Shown here: positions 23,414 through 35,187 of the stretch, in pieces
Position numbering within the stretch: the stretch's first letter is position 1
Layout: the number at the start of each line of letters is the position of its first letter
Source: Artocarpus heterophyllus
Taxonomy: Eukaryota > Streptophyta > Magnoliopsida > Rosales > Moraceae
Length of the DNA: 64,000 bases
Reading direction: 5' to 3'
Assembly (NCBI GenBank): GCA_025403435.1
Contig: CM046337.1
Coordinates: 1,743,501 to 1,807,500, forward strand
Program-made: the position numbers and the translations under genes
The notes under the pieces: generated by a model
What the model saw: only the letters and a program-made list of their open reading frames with translations
Databases searched by the model: none
Told to the model about the DNA's origin: nothing

Positions 23414-25817
23414 TATTGATTTGACTCCTAATAGGGTAAAATCTTATTGCAATTAATTCACGTCAATCAAGTATTTGTCTCTTTATATTTTTTCTTACAA
23501 AAAAAATAGCAAAAAATTAATGGTTTGTTTGGTGTGTGGGTTGAGAATAGTGTGATTTAAAATTTTATGGTTTGAACTATGGTTCTAAACTATGTGGTTC
23601 AAAACATGGCATTTAGAACATGAAGGTTTGAAACGAGAATCAAACATCATATCAAGTTTAAAACGAGAACTAATGCTTGAAAAACTATGGTTTATGAAAG
23701 AAAAACGAGAATAAGAATGGCTTTTACTATAGAAAATAGTTCAAATTATGTGAACCTAAGGGGGTTAAAGTTTGTATTTTGGAGGTTTTAGCCGGTTTAA
23801 AACCGCTTTTATGGTTTGAACCGGCCTCAGTTATTACTCCACCAAACATCAATTTGAACCCATAAATAGTTTTAAACATACGTACCAAATGGCCTATAAA
23901 ATTATTTGTGAATATGATTGCAGATATAAACTTATTATAGGGATAGAGTACGAATCTACTTATCTAAGTAATTTTTAAAAAAAATAAAAAAAAAGGCACT
24001 TGTGAATGTCTAAAAAGAGAGTACCACACATATTCATGATGATCCAAAGGCAATAATACCAATATATGCATGGTGAAAAAGAGCATTGGAATGGGTCTTA
24101 GCTTTTGAATAATCATCCGACAATAGAAAAGATAACATTGAGACAGTTATAAATTCTATTATTGAGTTTCACTTACCGGATTCAACAACTCAAAATTCAG
24201 TCATTTCAACTACATCAAGTGATCTTTCAAATTGATCAAGATTCTCCAGTTTATGGCCGCTTCCCTATGGTACCAGTTATTGCTTTATTGAATTTGCTTC
24301 ATTAACAGGCTCAAGATTCGACTTTAATCGTTATGGACTGGTGCCAAGTGGTGTGCAGAAAAATAGGAATGATTCATATTTTGCAATTATTTCGATTGGA
24401 ACTAGTGGTGTAGATTGGGTTTGCAAAAAATGGCAAAGACACAGCACGTGAAGCATTAGAGAGATAACAATGACATGAGCGTAGTGCATATAATCTTGCA
24501 ATCAAGGAGAGGGCCCAACGGTGAAACATGTGAGACATAATGCCATGTTTATGTTTACTTTGGAGAACGAGATTAATGAATAAGAGAATTTCATATTTAC
24601 TTTATTTTGAAATGAGACTAAAAATTATATAACGACAGTTCTTGTAAAAGTTTTGTTAAATGTGACCGTCCACGGCCATTACCACATTTAACAACACTTA
24701 AAAGACCGTCACTGCGTGTCACTCGATTTCACGATTATAGATATAAAGATGACTGAGAATGTTCTAGTTAGTACACGCTCCAAACGAAAATGCTCACGAG
24801 CTTCCAGAATATCCCATCTTTTTTTTTTTCTCCCATCTTTTGGTTCCTCTCTTGTAATCTCTATCTCCATGCATCAACATTCAACAGTACTAATAAGGAA
24901 AAAAGGGTAATTAAGGTTGATATGTTGATTTGGCGCTTCAATTCCCACGCCAAATATATTTCTAAATTTACCTTTCATAGAGAATGAGCATCTAAGAGCT
25001 GTGTAATTTTGAGTGAAAGTTAACAGGAAAGTAAATGTTTTATATTGAAATGTATGCGATAAGAAACTGTATTTTGTGTAACAAATGCAGCGCAAACTTT
25101 GACTAAAGAAATTCCTTAACACCAATTCCACATTTTCGTCTCCCCAAATTGTTTCTGGTTTATCTTTTCACCAACCAAGTTCGCTTGTTGTTTATATAAG
25201 CAACAGTGCCACGTTCTTAGAGCTCAAATAAATGAAGGTGGGTAAAAAAAAAAAAAAAAAAGCACTGCCCAGCCTCATTGGCATCCCTACTTTTGCATGC
25301 ATATCACATGGCCAATTATGTCCTTCCCCACTATCGTTCTTGTTGGTTTTGACGACTAAGCAGCATACTTCTGCTTCAGCATGGAAAAGTAAAAACAAAA
25401 AAAATAAATGAACTGAAAAGTACGTAGAAAGTAAAAACAAAAAAAAAAATGAAATGAAAAGTAAGTAGTTACTATTTTGTGCCAAGATAGCATAACATAT
25501 TAATGAGATTTTTAGTTAATTTATGCTCGTTTTATCTTAGCAATTCATATTTTATTTATAGCCTTTTTCTATAATGCATTTTTTTGGCATCACCGGTTTT
25601 TTTTTTTTTTTTTTCACTCTTTTAATCGGTTAAAAGTCCTTTTGCTCACGTAAAGACAATAGTCAAATTTTGGAGTATGATTGTAATCTATTGCTCGTGA
25701 GTATGATTGTAATTGTAATTGGGAATAGACTAAAGACCACCCAATGAGAAGAGTGTCCAGTCGAGTTGTAGCATTATTTTGCCCCTGCCCATTTTTATGT
25801 TAGGGAAAGATTTTGGG

Positions 25818-26990
25818 ATGTTTATATCACTGGAATGAGTGACGCCAACGCCTTATTTGTAAGAGGCCAAACACCTCGTGAAATCCATAGATATCCAAGG
25901 ACTTCTTTAAATAAGCCAAAACTAACAATCTCCAGCTTGGCGAGTTTGAAGGTTCCACTCAATTTTCCAAGTCCACATATCCCCAAACAAATGAAGCAAT
26001 CTGCAGCTGTGTTTTCCAAATGCAGCCAAGCTTCACGTCATGTGAACTTGATTCGTCACCACTTGGTCAACATATTGGTGTGTGTGTGTGTATATATATA
26101 TATATATTTTTTTTTATGTTGCAATCTTTTAAAGTAATATCTCACCTTTTTTTAGAATCTCTCATACAAAGTGATTCTGAATATCGATATGCTTCTTGAT
26201 TTTTGTTAAGTGAATAACGCTTTGACTAACACAATGCATTATGATGCGCATCGAACCAACTCTCAGGTCTATAAGCAACAAATGAAGCCTCATAGCTTCC
26301 CCCAGAGACTATAATCGCCGTGTAATCCAGCTCCATGATAAACAAAGCAATTATCGACTGTAAGATGGACTTCTAATTGACCGGTTCCTTAGCTAAAGGG
26401 CACTCACAGGAGCAAGAAGGGTACTCGTGGGTTCTGAATTCTCAATCCTACCAAAATATTGTATGTGGTACTTTCTTACATTTCGCTTCTAAGTCAAAAG
26501 AAGCTTGCCTCTTGTTTTGTCTCAACTTTATCTCCATCCCAAAAATCTTCCTAAGTTCACCTACATCCTTCATTTCGAACCCTTAATTCAATTGAGCCTT
26601 CAATTTCTGATCTCTGCATGGCTCTTTAATGTAATAAAAATGCCATCAATGTATATGAGAAATAAAAGATTTATCTTGTAGCTTATGCAAGTTCACACAC
26701 TGATCGTATTTGCTTCGAGTGTACTTTTGCCTCGACATATATTTGTCAAATCGCTTGCACCGCTATCTCGGAGATTGGTTCAGTACACATAATGCTTTGT
26801 TCAACTTGCAAATCTAGTTCTCTTTACTACAACCTCAAATTCTTTTGGGTGAGTCGTGTAGATTTTCTGTTCCTAATCACGTGTAAGAACGCGGTTTTGA
26901 CATCAAGTTGAGCTAGCTCTAAATTTAAAGGTACTACCAAGGCCGATAAAATTCTAACGGAGGAATGCTCAGATGTCATGGTACTAATGA
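25818..26990 (-). pseudogene. Fossil Ty1/copia polymerase (RT-RNase H) with polypurine tract and LTR stub
   Basis: Broken by stops and frameshifts, so no long open frame remains, but translated pieces on the minus strand fall in copia order. About 26885-26945 gives LVVPLNLELAQLDVKTAFLH (reverse-transcriptase motif). About 26660-26740 gives SRQKYTRSKYDQCV then LQDKSFIS. About 26510-26578 gives MKDVGELRKIFGMEI. About 26315-26360 gives QSIIALFIMELDYTAI, and about 26160-26215 gives LNKNQEAYRYSESLCMRD, the RNase H end. The segment around the YVDD site is heavily decayed and part of RNase H is missing. Downstream, AAGCTGGAGAT at about 25928-25938 looks like the polypurine tract, followed by TGTTAGTTTTGGC as an LTR start (about 25927 downward). 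Tnt1-like affinity is inferred from the motif spacing. Confidence 0.75.
26080..26110. repeat. GT/TA compound microsatellite
   Basis: A GT run passes directly into a TA run and then a T run. Confidence 0.85.
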
Positions 26991-27019
26991 GGTCGTTTTC
27001 TTAGTCCGAGCAGAGATTA

Positions 27020-27370
27020 TTAATGTTTAAAATATCCGTCGTTTACAGGTTGTTGTCGTTTCTGAGGGTATGTCTTTTCTGAAGGTCATTTTTGTTACTT
27101 ACTTTTTTCATGTTTCCGTTGTCATGGATATTGTTGTTCTTTAAAAAAATAAATCGTCTTTTTTGAGATGATGATGATGATTATTATTAGTTTCTTGAGA
27201 TTTTCCTTTTGTTGTCGTTTTTAGGGCATTGCCGTCTCCTATTATAGTGTCGTTTTAACGTCATCTTCATGTTTCTACATGAGACATTCAATGGCATGCC
27301 CTTTTTTGTTGTCGTTTCTTGTTAACAAAAAATTTTAAACCGAAAACGACACATCTACTCAGCGCCGTTT
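27020..27370. repeat. Tract rich in the TGTCGTTT motif
   Basis: GTCGTTT or a one-base variant recurs at roughly 27026, 27053, 27213, 27248, 27309 and 27363, all on the plus strand, among unrelated AT-rich sequence. The same motif dominates 59760-60370. There is no fixed period and no coding potential I can recognise. Confidence 0.45.
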
Positions 27371-27804
27371 CTCGCAAGAATTCAGCAACAGACACCAACG
27401 ATTCTGATGTTGTCCAATTAAACCGTAGCATCCTGTAATAACAGTGGAAAATTTTTGGGAATTTACGGGTTTGCATGTTCATGTGTTTCAGGAAAGCACT
27501 CGAGTAAACTCAATTACCTTCCAACTTAACACCAGTTAATCATTTCTCTGAAATAGGATTTTGAGAACATAAACAACAAAAGGACCAATAAATACTTCAT
27601 AATCCATCCCCAAATTCTTCTTTTCTCTGTCTTCAATCTTCAATCACTACCTATAAACTGAGGCTTACAACGTCTCATATGAAGATCATCTACACTGTAA
27701 GATAAAGTTATTCTTCAGTAATAAGAAGTGTCTGAAAAAGGAAATTTTTATAGTCCCATTCCTTGTTTGTACCTGGTTTTTCCCAGTCTTCTGTCCTAAC
27801 TTAT

Positions 27805-30800
27805 CTAAGTATGAATGTTGAAGTAAACAGTGTAGGATTCATCCCTGAGGCTCAACAAAGGCGCCAAAAGAAAGTTCCTTGATGCCCCTTTGGCCACAAA
27901 GCTGATAGGATGATACTCACTTAGTCCTTTGTTCATTACAAAGCTTGCCGCCTGGCTGAATTCCGAGTCCGACAGTTCGTTATTGCAGCTTAGCTTCAAG
28001 CTTCCACCAGAATCGTTGTTCACATTGTACACATAGCAACCTCTCTTGCTTTCTGATTCCAAGGATATTGTTTCTGAACTCCCGTCCAATCCGGATGCTA
28101 GACGGAAAACTGATGAAGACCCCTCGTCACTGGAGGAATCAGCGACTCCAAGGTCGTTATCTTCTCCTTGCTGCACCACCACCATGCCGGGAAAATCAAA
28201 CGGTTCAAGCATGACCGACTTTCCAACGATGTCGTTCATTGTGGAGTGTTCTGAGGAAGACGAGTCCGCTAAGATGAGCCTGTAAGTGGCTTGAACTGAG
28301 GCATCGGTTCCAGATTTGGGAAGGTTTTTCATCGCAATCGATTCGTTTGTGTTCGTCATGACAAACGTTGATTTTCCCTGCTTTTGGGAGAAAGTGACTA
28401 GATAATTGTTGTAAGAGGAAGGGACTGGAGTTATCCAGTCTGAAGGAGAGCTAGATAGTCCGGTTTTGATGTCCCAGTCACCGCTTGTATGAGCTGCAAG
28501 CAAGTAGGGGCCATAAAGGATACCCTCAATTGAAGCATACTCAGGCCTGTCGTCTGTTTATATCAGGAAAATAAAAACTTGGTTAGTCTTATATCCTTCA
28601 TTTAAGATCTAAGATCATCATTTTTTGCCAATCAATGAAATTGTTGAGTTATGCTAGCAATAGGAAAATGTGTGAGTTTATAAAATTGAGCTATCCAAAT
28701 AAACCTACCTTTTACCGGGTCTGTTCTTAGACTAATGGGGAGTTGTAGAATTACTACATCACCAGTGTTCCAGTTCCTAGTGATTGATAGAAAACTACCT
28801 GCATTTAGAAATGATAAAATTGAGGAATTTTCGCAGCTTGAAAAACAAGGCAAAACTCAAGGTTCAATATATTTGCATCTCCACCTGGTGATGGTTGTTG
28901 AGAGTAATCTTGACCATTTAACTTGGTCTTCGCACCATTGGAATATGTCCAACTTGGAATCCGCAAGTTTAAGGTGGATGATTTGCCAGTTCCCACTGGA
29001 GAAACCGTCAAAGTTACTCGAAGGTAAGGATCCCACGAGTTGACAGGATCAACTTTCTGATTCAGCTTAAGGTTCCCTAATTCCCAGTTGAGTGAGCTTG
29101 ATATATACTGGATAATGTAGAGGACCAGGAGTTTCCCCTTCCTCTTCAAAATATATAGAATCTCCTAGCTTTGAAAATGATTCGATTCCTGAAAAGCAAA
29201 TGATGCCAGAAAGAACTCACAAATCAAGTTCTAAACTTTTAATCACTGGAGCAGAATTCATTGCATAATAACCACAATTAAGAAAATAATTCACATGAAA
29301 AGAGGATATAACTATCAACTAGCATAAAGTTGTAAGAAAGTAGAACAATCTCATACCTGTACCATAACAGCACCAAAAAGACTCGAATGGTTTTCCCCAT
29401 CCATGATAGCTTTCGGCCTTGGAAACTCCCCAGCCTAGTGGAAGCATGTAAATCATAATTCCAGGCTCTCTTCCTCTTTGGATGCTCAGCACACCATTTG
29501 TAAGAGCGCGCTCATAATAATCTGCGTAAGCCACTTCTTTTGTCCACCTAAATAGGTTGCGAGAGACCTGCAAAATTGTAAACATGTACTTCGGTTGAAT
29601 TAACACTCATGATTAAAAGTACATATGATGTTAAGACTACATGTTAGAATTGCTCAGGTGTCACAATCCAAGAAATATTTAGATAAATTTGTGATCACCA
29701 AAGGAAAAATGATACCTTGAGCATGTTGTAAGTTGTACACGATTCTTCATTCTCAGTTCCTAATCTGGTTGCCAATCTCTTCGGGTCTAACCTGTTCACA
29801 TCAGGACAGGTTAAAGCTAAGTCACAGAAGGAAAAAAGAGGAATGAATATGAGAATAAAGCTAGCAATAGCCTGACAAAATAGTGCTAAAAGAGCCTAAT
29901 AATGATCTACCAGAATTCGCTGGCTGATGTTCCTCCTGTTGCATAGCTGTAAGACGAGTTCACAATGTCCATGAAGAATGTTCCTATTTCCTGGCAAGTC
30001 AAACAAAATGTAAGATCTGGTAACAAAGTTCATTAGGATCTTGTATCACTAATTAAATCATTCGGAAGATAAGTTCACAATTCATTCATTAAACTTGACA
30101 AGCTCCACGAATGAAACAAAAGGAACGACCTTATAAAGTGGATCGCCAGTGACTTCATATCGCATTTGAGAACCAACAACAACTGGAATATGTGTATTGG
30201 CATGAAAACCACCTATGTCATCAGCCTACAAGCACGAGAAAAGACCTTCTTATACAAAATGGCTTCAACAAAATTCACACAAAAAAAATAAAAACATGAC
30301 CAGATCCATCCGTTAAGAATTGACCATACAAGCTGGTTATACTTTAGTCTACATATAAACTAAGGAAAAAGGAAATGAAAACCGAAATCGTAGTGACACC
30401 AAAGGGCAAACCAGAGCTAGCAAAAAAGAAAGCACTGGTTACCTTGACTGCAAGCAAGCCTAGAAAGCATGGTTTGTCAAACAGGTGAGCCAACAGTAAA
30501 TGCTTTGGATTTGCCTGATTATAGTAACAAAAAAACAAAAGCGAGTACAAATTAAAAGCTTATAATGATATTTGTGTCTTGAAATTACATATCAAAGAAC
30601 CATTCAAATTACATACTGTTATTCGGTACAACTTATAAAGCACATCGTTCATGCCACCGGTTTCTTCATTGAGTGACAGATAATGTCTTTCCACTGTGTA
30701 TTTGGAAATTACATTCTGAACTCGGTTGTAAAAGTAGTCGACCATTGACATCATCATTTTGAAAGCCTGATCATTACCAGCCAATGTATATTGATCCAAC

Positions 30801-32259
30801 AAACCTGCTAGAATCTGTCAAAGTATACAAGTCAAAATGTATAAACACTTTTTAGGCCAAATGTATTAGATGTTGCATCTATTGAAACAAATTAATTAAG
30901 CAATCTCAAGCTCTCTACCTTGTGAATGGTGTAGTACGGAGCCCAGATAGGTTTGATGGCCTCAAAACGATCGAAAAACTCCGACGGAAAAGCAGAAAGA
31001 TATCCTGTGCCAATTTTCTCCTGACAGGCAGAGAGAGAGGACACCACAGCAGACATTTTCTCCTTGAGAGTGTCGTTGTGAGTGCTAGCCCACATTTGTG
31101 CTGATGCACTTAAGTAATGCCCTGAAAGATAACAACACCGTGCTCTTTCTTTGTTACACCAATTGAAAGCACAAATATTGAAACATCATCTGAAGGTAAT
31201 CCAAGAGTTCACAGAAACAGAACAGCTTTTAAAAACAACAGAAGTTCAAACCAAAAAAAAGTACCAGCAGAAAAACATGAAAATAAATCTCACAAAATTC
31301 ATTATTTAACAACAAAACATATAATCAGCATTTATCACATGTTCTTGTGTATTTGGGGAGAAAGAAAAAGTAACAAAAAACAACAGTGGTTCATATTATG
31401 AAGAAAAACATGGACATATACCGTACACAAGACATTGTTAGCATAAACAAAAAAACACCAATTAGCAAATGTCTTTTTATGTATTGGGGTAAAAATTTCT
31501 ACCATAGAAACACAGTAATTCATACCAAGAATGAAATATCAACATATACCTTACAAAATTCATTATAAACAACATTTAGCACGTGTTCTTTTGTAGTATG
31601 AACAGAAGAAAATAAAACCATATTATTACAAAAAGACATTATAATAAACAAACAAACATAATCATTATTTACAAATGTAATTAGGGAAGGAAAAGTAAAA
31701 ACAAAAAAAAACAAAAACAAAAACAAAACCAACCTACAAAATGACCACGAAGCTCCACACTAGGGGCCTCCCAACCCTTGTAAGGTTCACCAGGCGTAGG
31801 CAAACCGGCAGTTTTTCTAAAACTCCAAACCAAACTATCCACATCCAACATCAACAAATACTCCAGATTGGTCTGCTGAGCATACCAATGCGGCGACTCC
31901 GGATCCAACCTCACATTATGCAACGACACTTCCTGTAGAACGTCTCCGGGCCCATCGAAACCGGTTCCCGAGGCTTTCATCTTCCTGTACATCATTGACC
32001 ATTGAAACTCATTATTTTCTTCTTCTCTCAAGAGCTTTCTGGGAAGCAAATTCGACCACGCGGAGTCGTCGGTTGGGGTCAAATGGTAGTGAGAGAACAT
32101 CTCCTTCCTCCAACTCTCGTTCTTTGACGTCAAAATCTCGTATCTAAGAGTGTGGGACGAGAGCTGAGTAGGAATGTTGGTACACTCCTTACCCGTAACA
32201 ACAAGCCCACATAGCCCAAACACAAACAAAAACAGAGTAAACACAGCAAAGTTCTTCAT
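27805..32259 (-). CDS. Glycoside hydrolase family 127 (DUF1680) protein, beta-L-arabinofuranosidase-like, with one frameshift
   Basis: Probably acts in the cell wall or apoplast; GH127 enzymes remove beta-L-arabinofuranose, for example from arabinosylated hydroxyproline glycoproteins. Eleven exons by GT-AG sites: 31734-32259, 30919-31121, 30617-30814, 30443-30514, 30130-30225, 29911-29990, 29716-29791, 29357-29567, 28885-29188, 28709-28798, 27805-28553, about 867 residues if one base is ignored. A signal peptide (MKNFAVFTLFLFVFGLCGLV) precedes the catalytic domain, with GHFVGHYLSASAQMW, GGFHANTHIPVV and ESFWCCYGTG (residues 479-488); the Cys pair matches the zinc/nucleophile cysteines of the family. 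The last 170 or so residues form an AbfB-like beta-trefoil. In exon 9, after GETPG (residue 509, near 29121-29127), one extra base shifts the frame and gives a stop some 55 bases later; the other frame then resumes with LYIIQYISSS. It is either a sequencing error or a disabling mutation. All splice sites are intact. Confidence 0.9.
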
Positions 32260-32504
32260 TTTTGTTGAATACCCAGATTGGAATTTGACAAGAAAATGGA
32301 TAAATTTGAGGACTATGAATTCAGGACGTTTGGTTTTAACGAAAGCCCAGACTGACAAAAAATCCTCAGGACGAGAAGAATTCAAGAAAAACTGAAATTC
32401 CAAGTTCAGTGAACTTTGTTTGAGGAGGAAAAATCCAAGAACAGTTAATTCAAAAGTGGAGTAGAAGGACATGTGAAGATGGCCTGTGTGTGTGAATATA
32501 TACA

Positions 32505-32640
32505 CGAAGACAAAGCTCTATTTATCCAAAGAACATCTCGTGAAAGCTAAGAATAGGTTGCTGGTAAAGTGAAAAAGGATCAAGGAGTATCCGAACAAAA
32601 CAATAATTCTCACCAATAATTATATTCTTTTTTTATGTAA
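32505..32640 (-). promoter_or_regulatory. Core promoter region of the GH127 gene
   Basis: On the minus strand, GATAAATAGAG (about 32513-32525) is a fair TATA box some 250 bases before the start codon at 32259, and a second weaker one, GTATATATTC, lies just inside it. No other element is convincing. Confidence 0.4.
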
Positions 32641-35180
32641 ATACAGAACAGAGGAGATAGGGAGGGAGTAAAGAATCACGGATACGGTTGTTTTTACTTT
32701 TTGATCTTTCGGGGAGGGGCAGGTTTGACCGATTAAGATTCGAAAACTTGTGGTTTTATTTACTTACTAGTTGGAGGCGGGGCATAATTTGTTTGTTGCT
32801 TTTTTTTTTTTTTCATGTATAGAAGTTAAATGTTTGAATGGTTTAAATTATTTTTAAAAAATAAATAAAATATATAAGGTAGGAAGATGTGTTTCAATCA
32901 AGTATTATATATGTATGGATTAGTATAATATATTTAAGGGAAATATATTTGGTAAGGAGAAATCAAATAGAAAATATTAGTTGTACATATTAAAAAGAAA
33001 AACATGTTTAAGTAAGGGCACATGCATTTGAGAAAAATTGATTCACCAATCCAATTCAAAAGATATTTATGAGGGTCACATTTGACAAAATTACTTTTTA
33101 AATGACCGCATAAAAAAATCTAACCAGCGACATGTTTTAGAAAAAAATATTTTAATTTGAAAAATTTAGAAGAAAAATAATTAGAATAAAATTTATAAGA
33201 TTGTAGGGATAAAAAACAAAAGAAAAAAAGATGACTTCAAGTAAAAACTTATATGACAAAATAGTATTTAAGAGTGTTGCAAGAGAAAGAAGTTATGTGA
33301 AATGAGTATTTAGAAGGGCCACACGTAAAAATATATATCTTAGGAATTGAAAGAAAAAAAATTAAGTAAGGGACGCATTTAAAAAAGTTATTTTAATAGG
33401 GCATATTAATGGAAAAAAAAACATTTTTAATGAGACACAATTGAAAATAGAAGATTTTTTAAAACTTAATTTTGCCAAAATGCATGTTTCAATTAAAACC
33501 ACATAATTCAATGGAATATTTTACAAATATAAAGCACAGCTTGTTTAAAAAAATATTTTCATGAGGGATGATCAAATAAGGAATGAATTAGTGTCGACTA
33601 ATTAGAGTGTATATAAGGGGGGTGGAAAATGTTTAAAAAAGGGTATGTTTGAAAGGAAAGTAATATAAAGACATAATTTCAGACAAAAGGGGTTTTATTA
33701 AGGTTACATTTGATGAAATAATATTTTGAAGGGATTATAATGATCAATACAAGATTTTGAGGTTAAAAATAGCAAAACAAAAGAAGTTGATGAAAGTAAA
33801 AGTAAGAAAGGAGAAATAAAAGGAGATCCAAAAAAAGACAAAATAACTTGACTAAGTTTTTAAATGGTGCACAAAAGGCAGCTCTCACTTATTATATATT
33901 AATTGATTGATTGATTTATTTTTTTTGAATTGGAGCCAATAAGTTTGTATTTTGTATGCAAAATTCCAAAGGCTAAATAGCGAGTAAGTTCAAGGAAGTT
34001 AGCTCAATTCACGAGCCGATAGGATTTTCTTGCCATTTTCACTGTTTTTTTTATTTTTTGGTTTTCTTTCTGTTTCATATTTTTAAAAGAAATTTTTTGT
34101 TATTTATTTATTACTTTTAAAGAGGGATTTTTCTGTTTTTTTTTTTTTTTTTGGTATTTGTAAAGTTTAAGTCTTTGACGACTTGGTACTTTTTTTTTTT
34201 TTTTTGAGGAAAGTACTAGTATACCCTACTAGTACTACTATGTCTGCTTTTCGTCGCTGGCACTGTAAAAAGCCTTACTTTTGGGTTTTTATTTTCATTA
34301 TTTAATCTATTATTTATTTATTTCATGGGTCGTTAATTTCGGTGGAAAGGTTCGCGGGCTTTTCATGGGTTTTTTTCACGAGTCTTTCCCCTTTCGGTTC
34401 TACTAAACAAAATCACATTTCGCTTTAATTTTGTAAACTAAATAATCTATTCAACAAGTCCTAAAGCATTTTTTAAGTTCCAATTAATTTATTTATTTTT
34501 TGTAGCTTTTCACTATATTAAAGACATACATTTTGGCATAAACTCAAATCAGTAAACTTGATATATATCTCTGTTTGGATACTCAACACACTAACTAAAT
34601 AACATGTATAATTCACTTAATTTGAAGTTTTATGTAAATAGCCAACTTGACCTTTAATTATCAAAAACTAGCCTACCCAACTTAATTTTCCATTAAAATA
34701 ATTTATTAAGCATTATTATAGACGAATTAAATTTAATAAAATGAAAAAGAAATACAGTTATGTAATAATCTAGCGTATAAATAAGAATAGTGGGGCATGA
34801 GGTGCTATTATTAGAATCGACCTAGAAAAGATATAATAATGACATGGACAACGACTATAGCCTCTAATTGAAAATGATTATGCAATATCTCTTTCAACTT
34901 TGTACAAAATATCTAATCAATTTTGCTTCAAAGAATTTTGATTGAATTGACTGTTAACCTAATTAAAAGTTGAGAATTAAGGAGGAAGGTTTTATCTAGT
35001 TTTTCCTAAAAATCAGAAGTATAATTCATAAAGCTTAATGTAATTAAAAGAATAAAATATTAAGTTGTCCTAGCCACAAATTTAATGCATAAGCTACTCC
35101 TAGAAGTAACATTGACATCGTATTTAATTTTCAATAAGAAATCTTTTTTCTGTTTTTTTTTTTTTTTATCTTTTTTTGAA
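32641..35180. other. AT-rich intergenic DNA with degenerate short repeats
   Basis: No gene seen. Between about 32990 and 33740 a loose phrase (AGGG followed by ACATTTGA or similar, then an A/T run) recurs many times on the plus strand. The rest is AT-rich text with long T runs. Confidence 0.5.
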
Positions 35181-35187
35181 AAGTTAT

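Larger units (their letters stand above)
21971..27600. other. Intergenic region with MITEs and a fossil copia polymerase
   Basis: No host gene recognised. It holds MITE-like elements at 22549-22710 and 23259-23413, a decayed copia polymerase at 25818-26990, a GT/TA microsatellite at about 26080-26106, and a tract rich in the TGTCGTTT motif at about 27020-27370. The block 23521-23893 opens TTTGTTTGGTGTGTG and closes ACGTACCAAATGGCC, which may be another decayed MITE. Confidence 0.55.
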
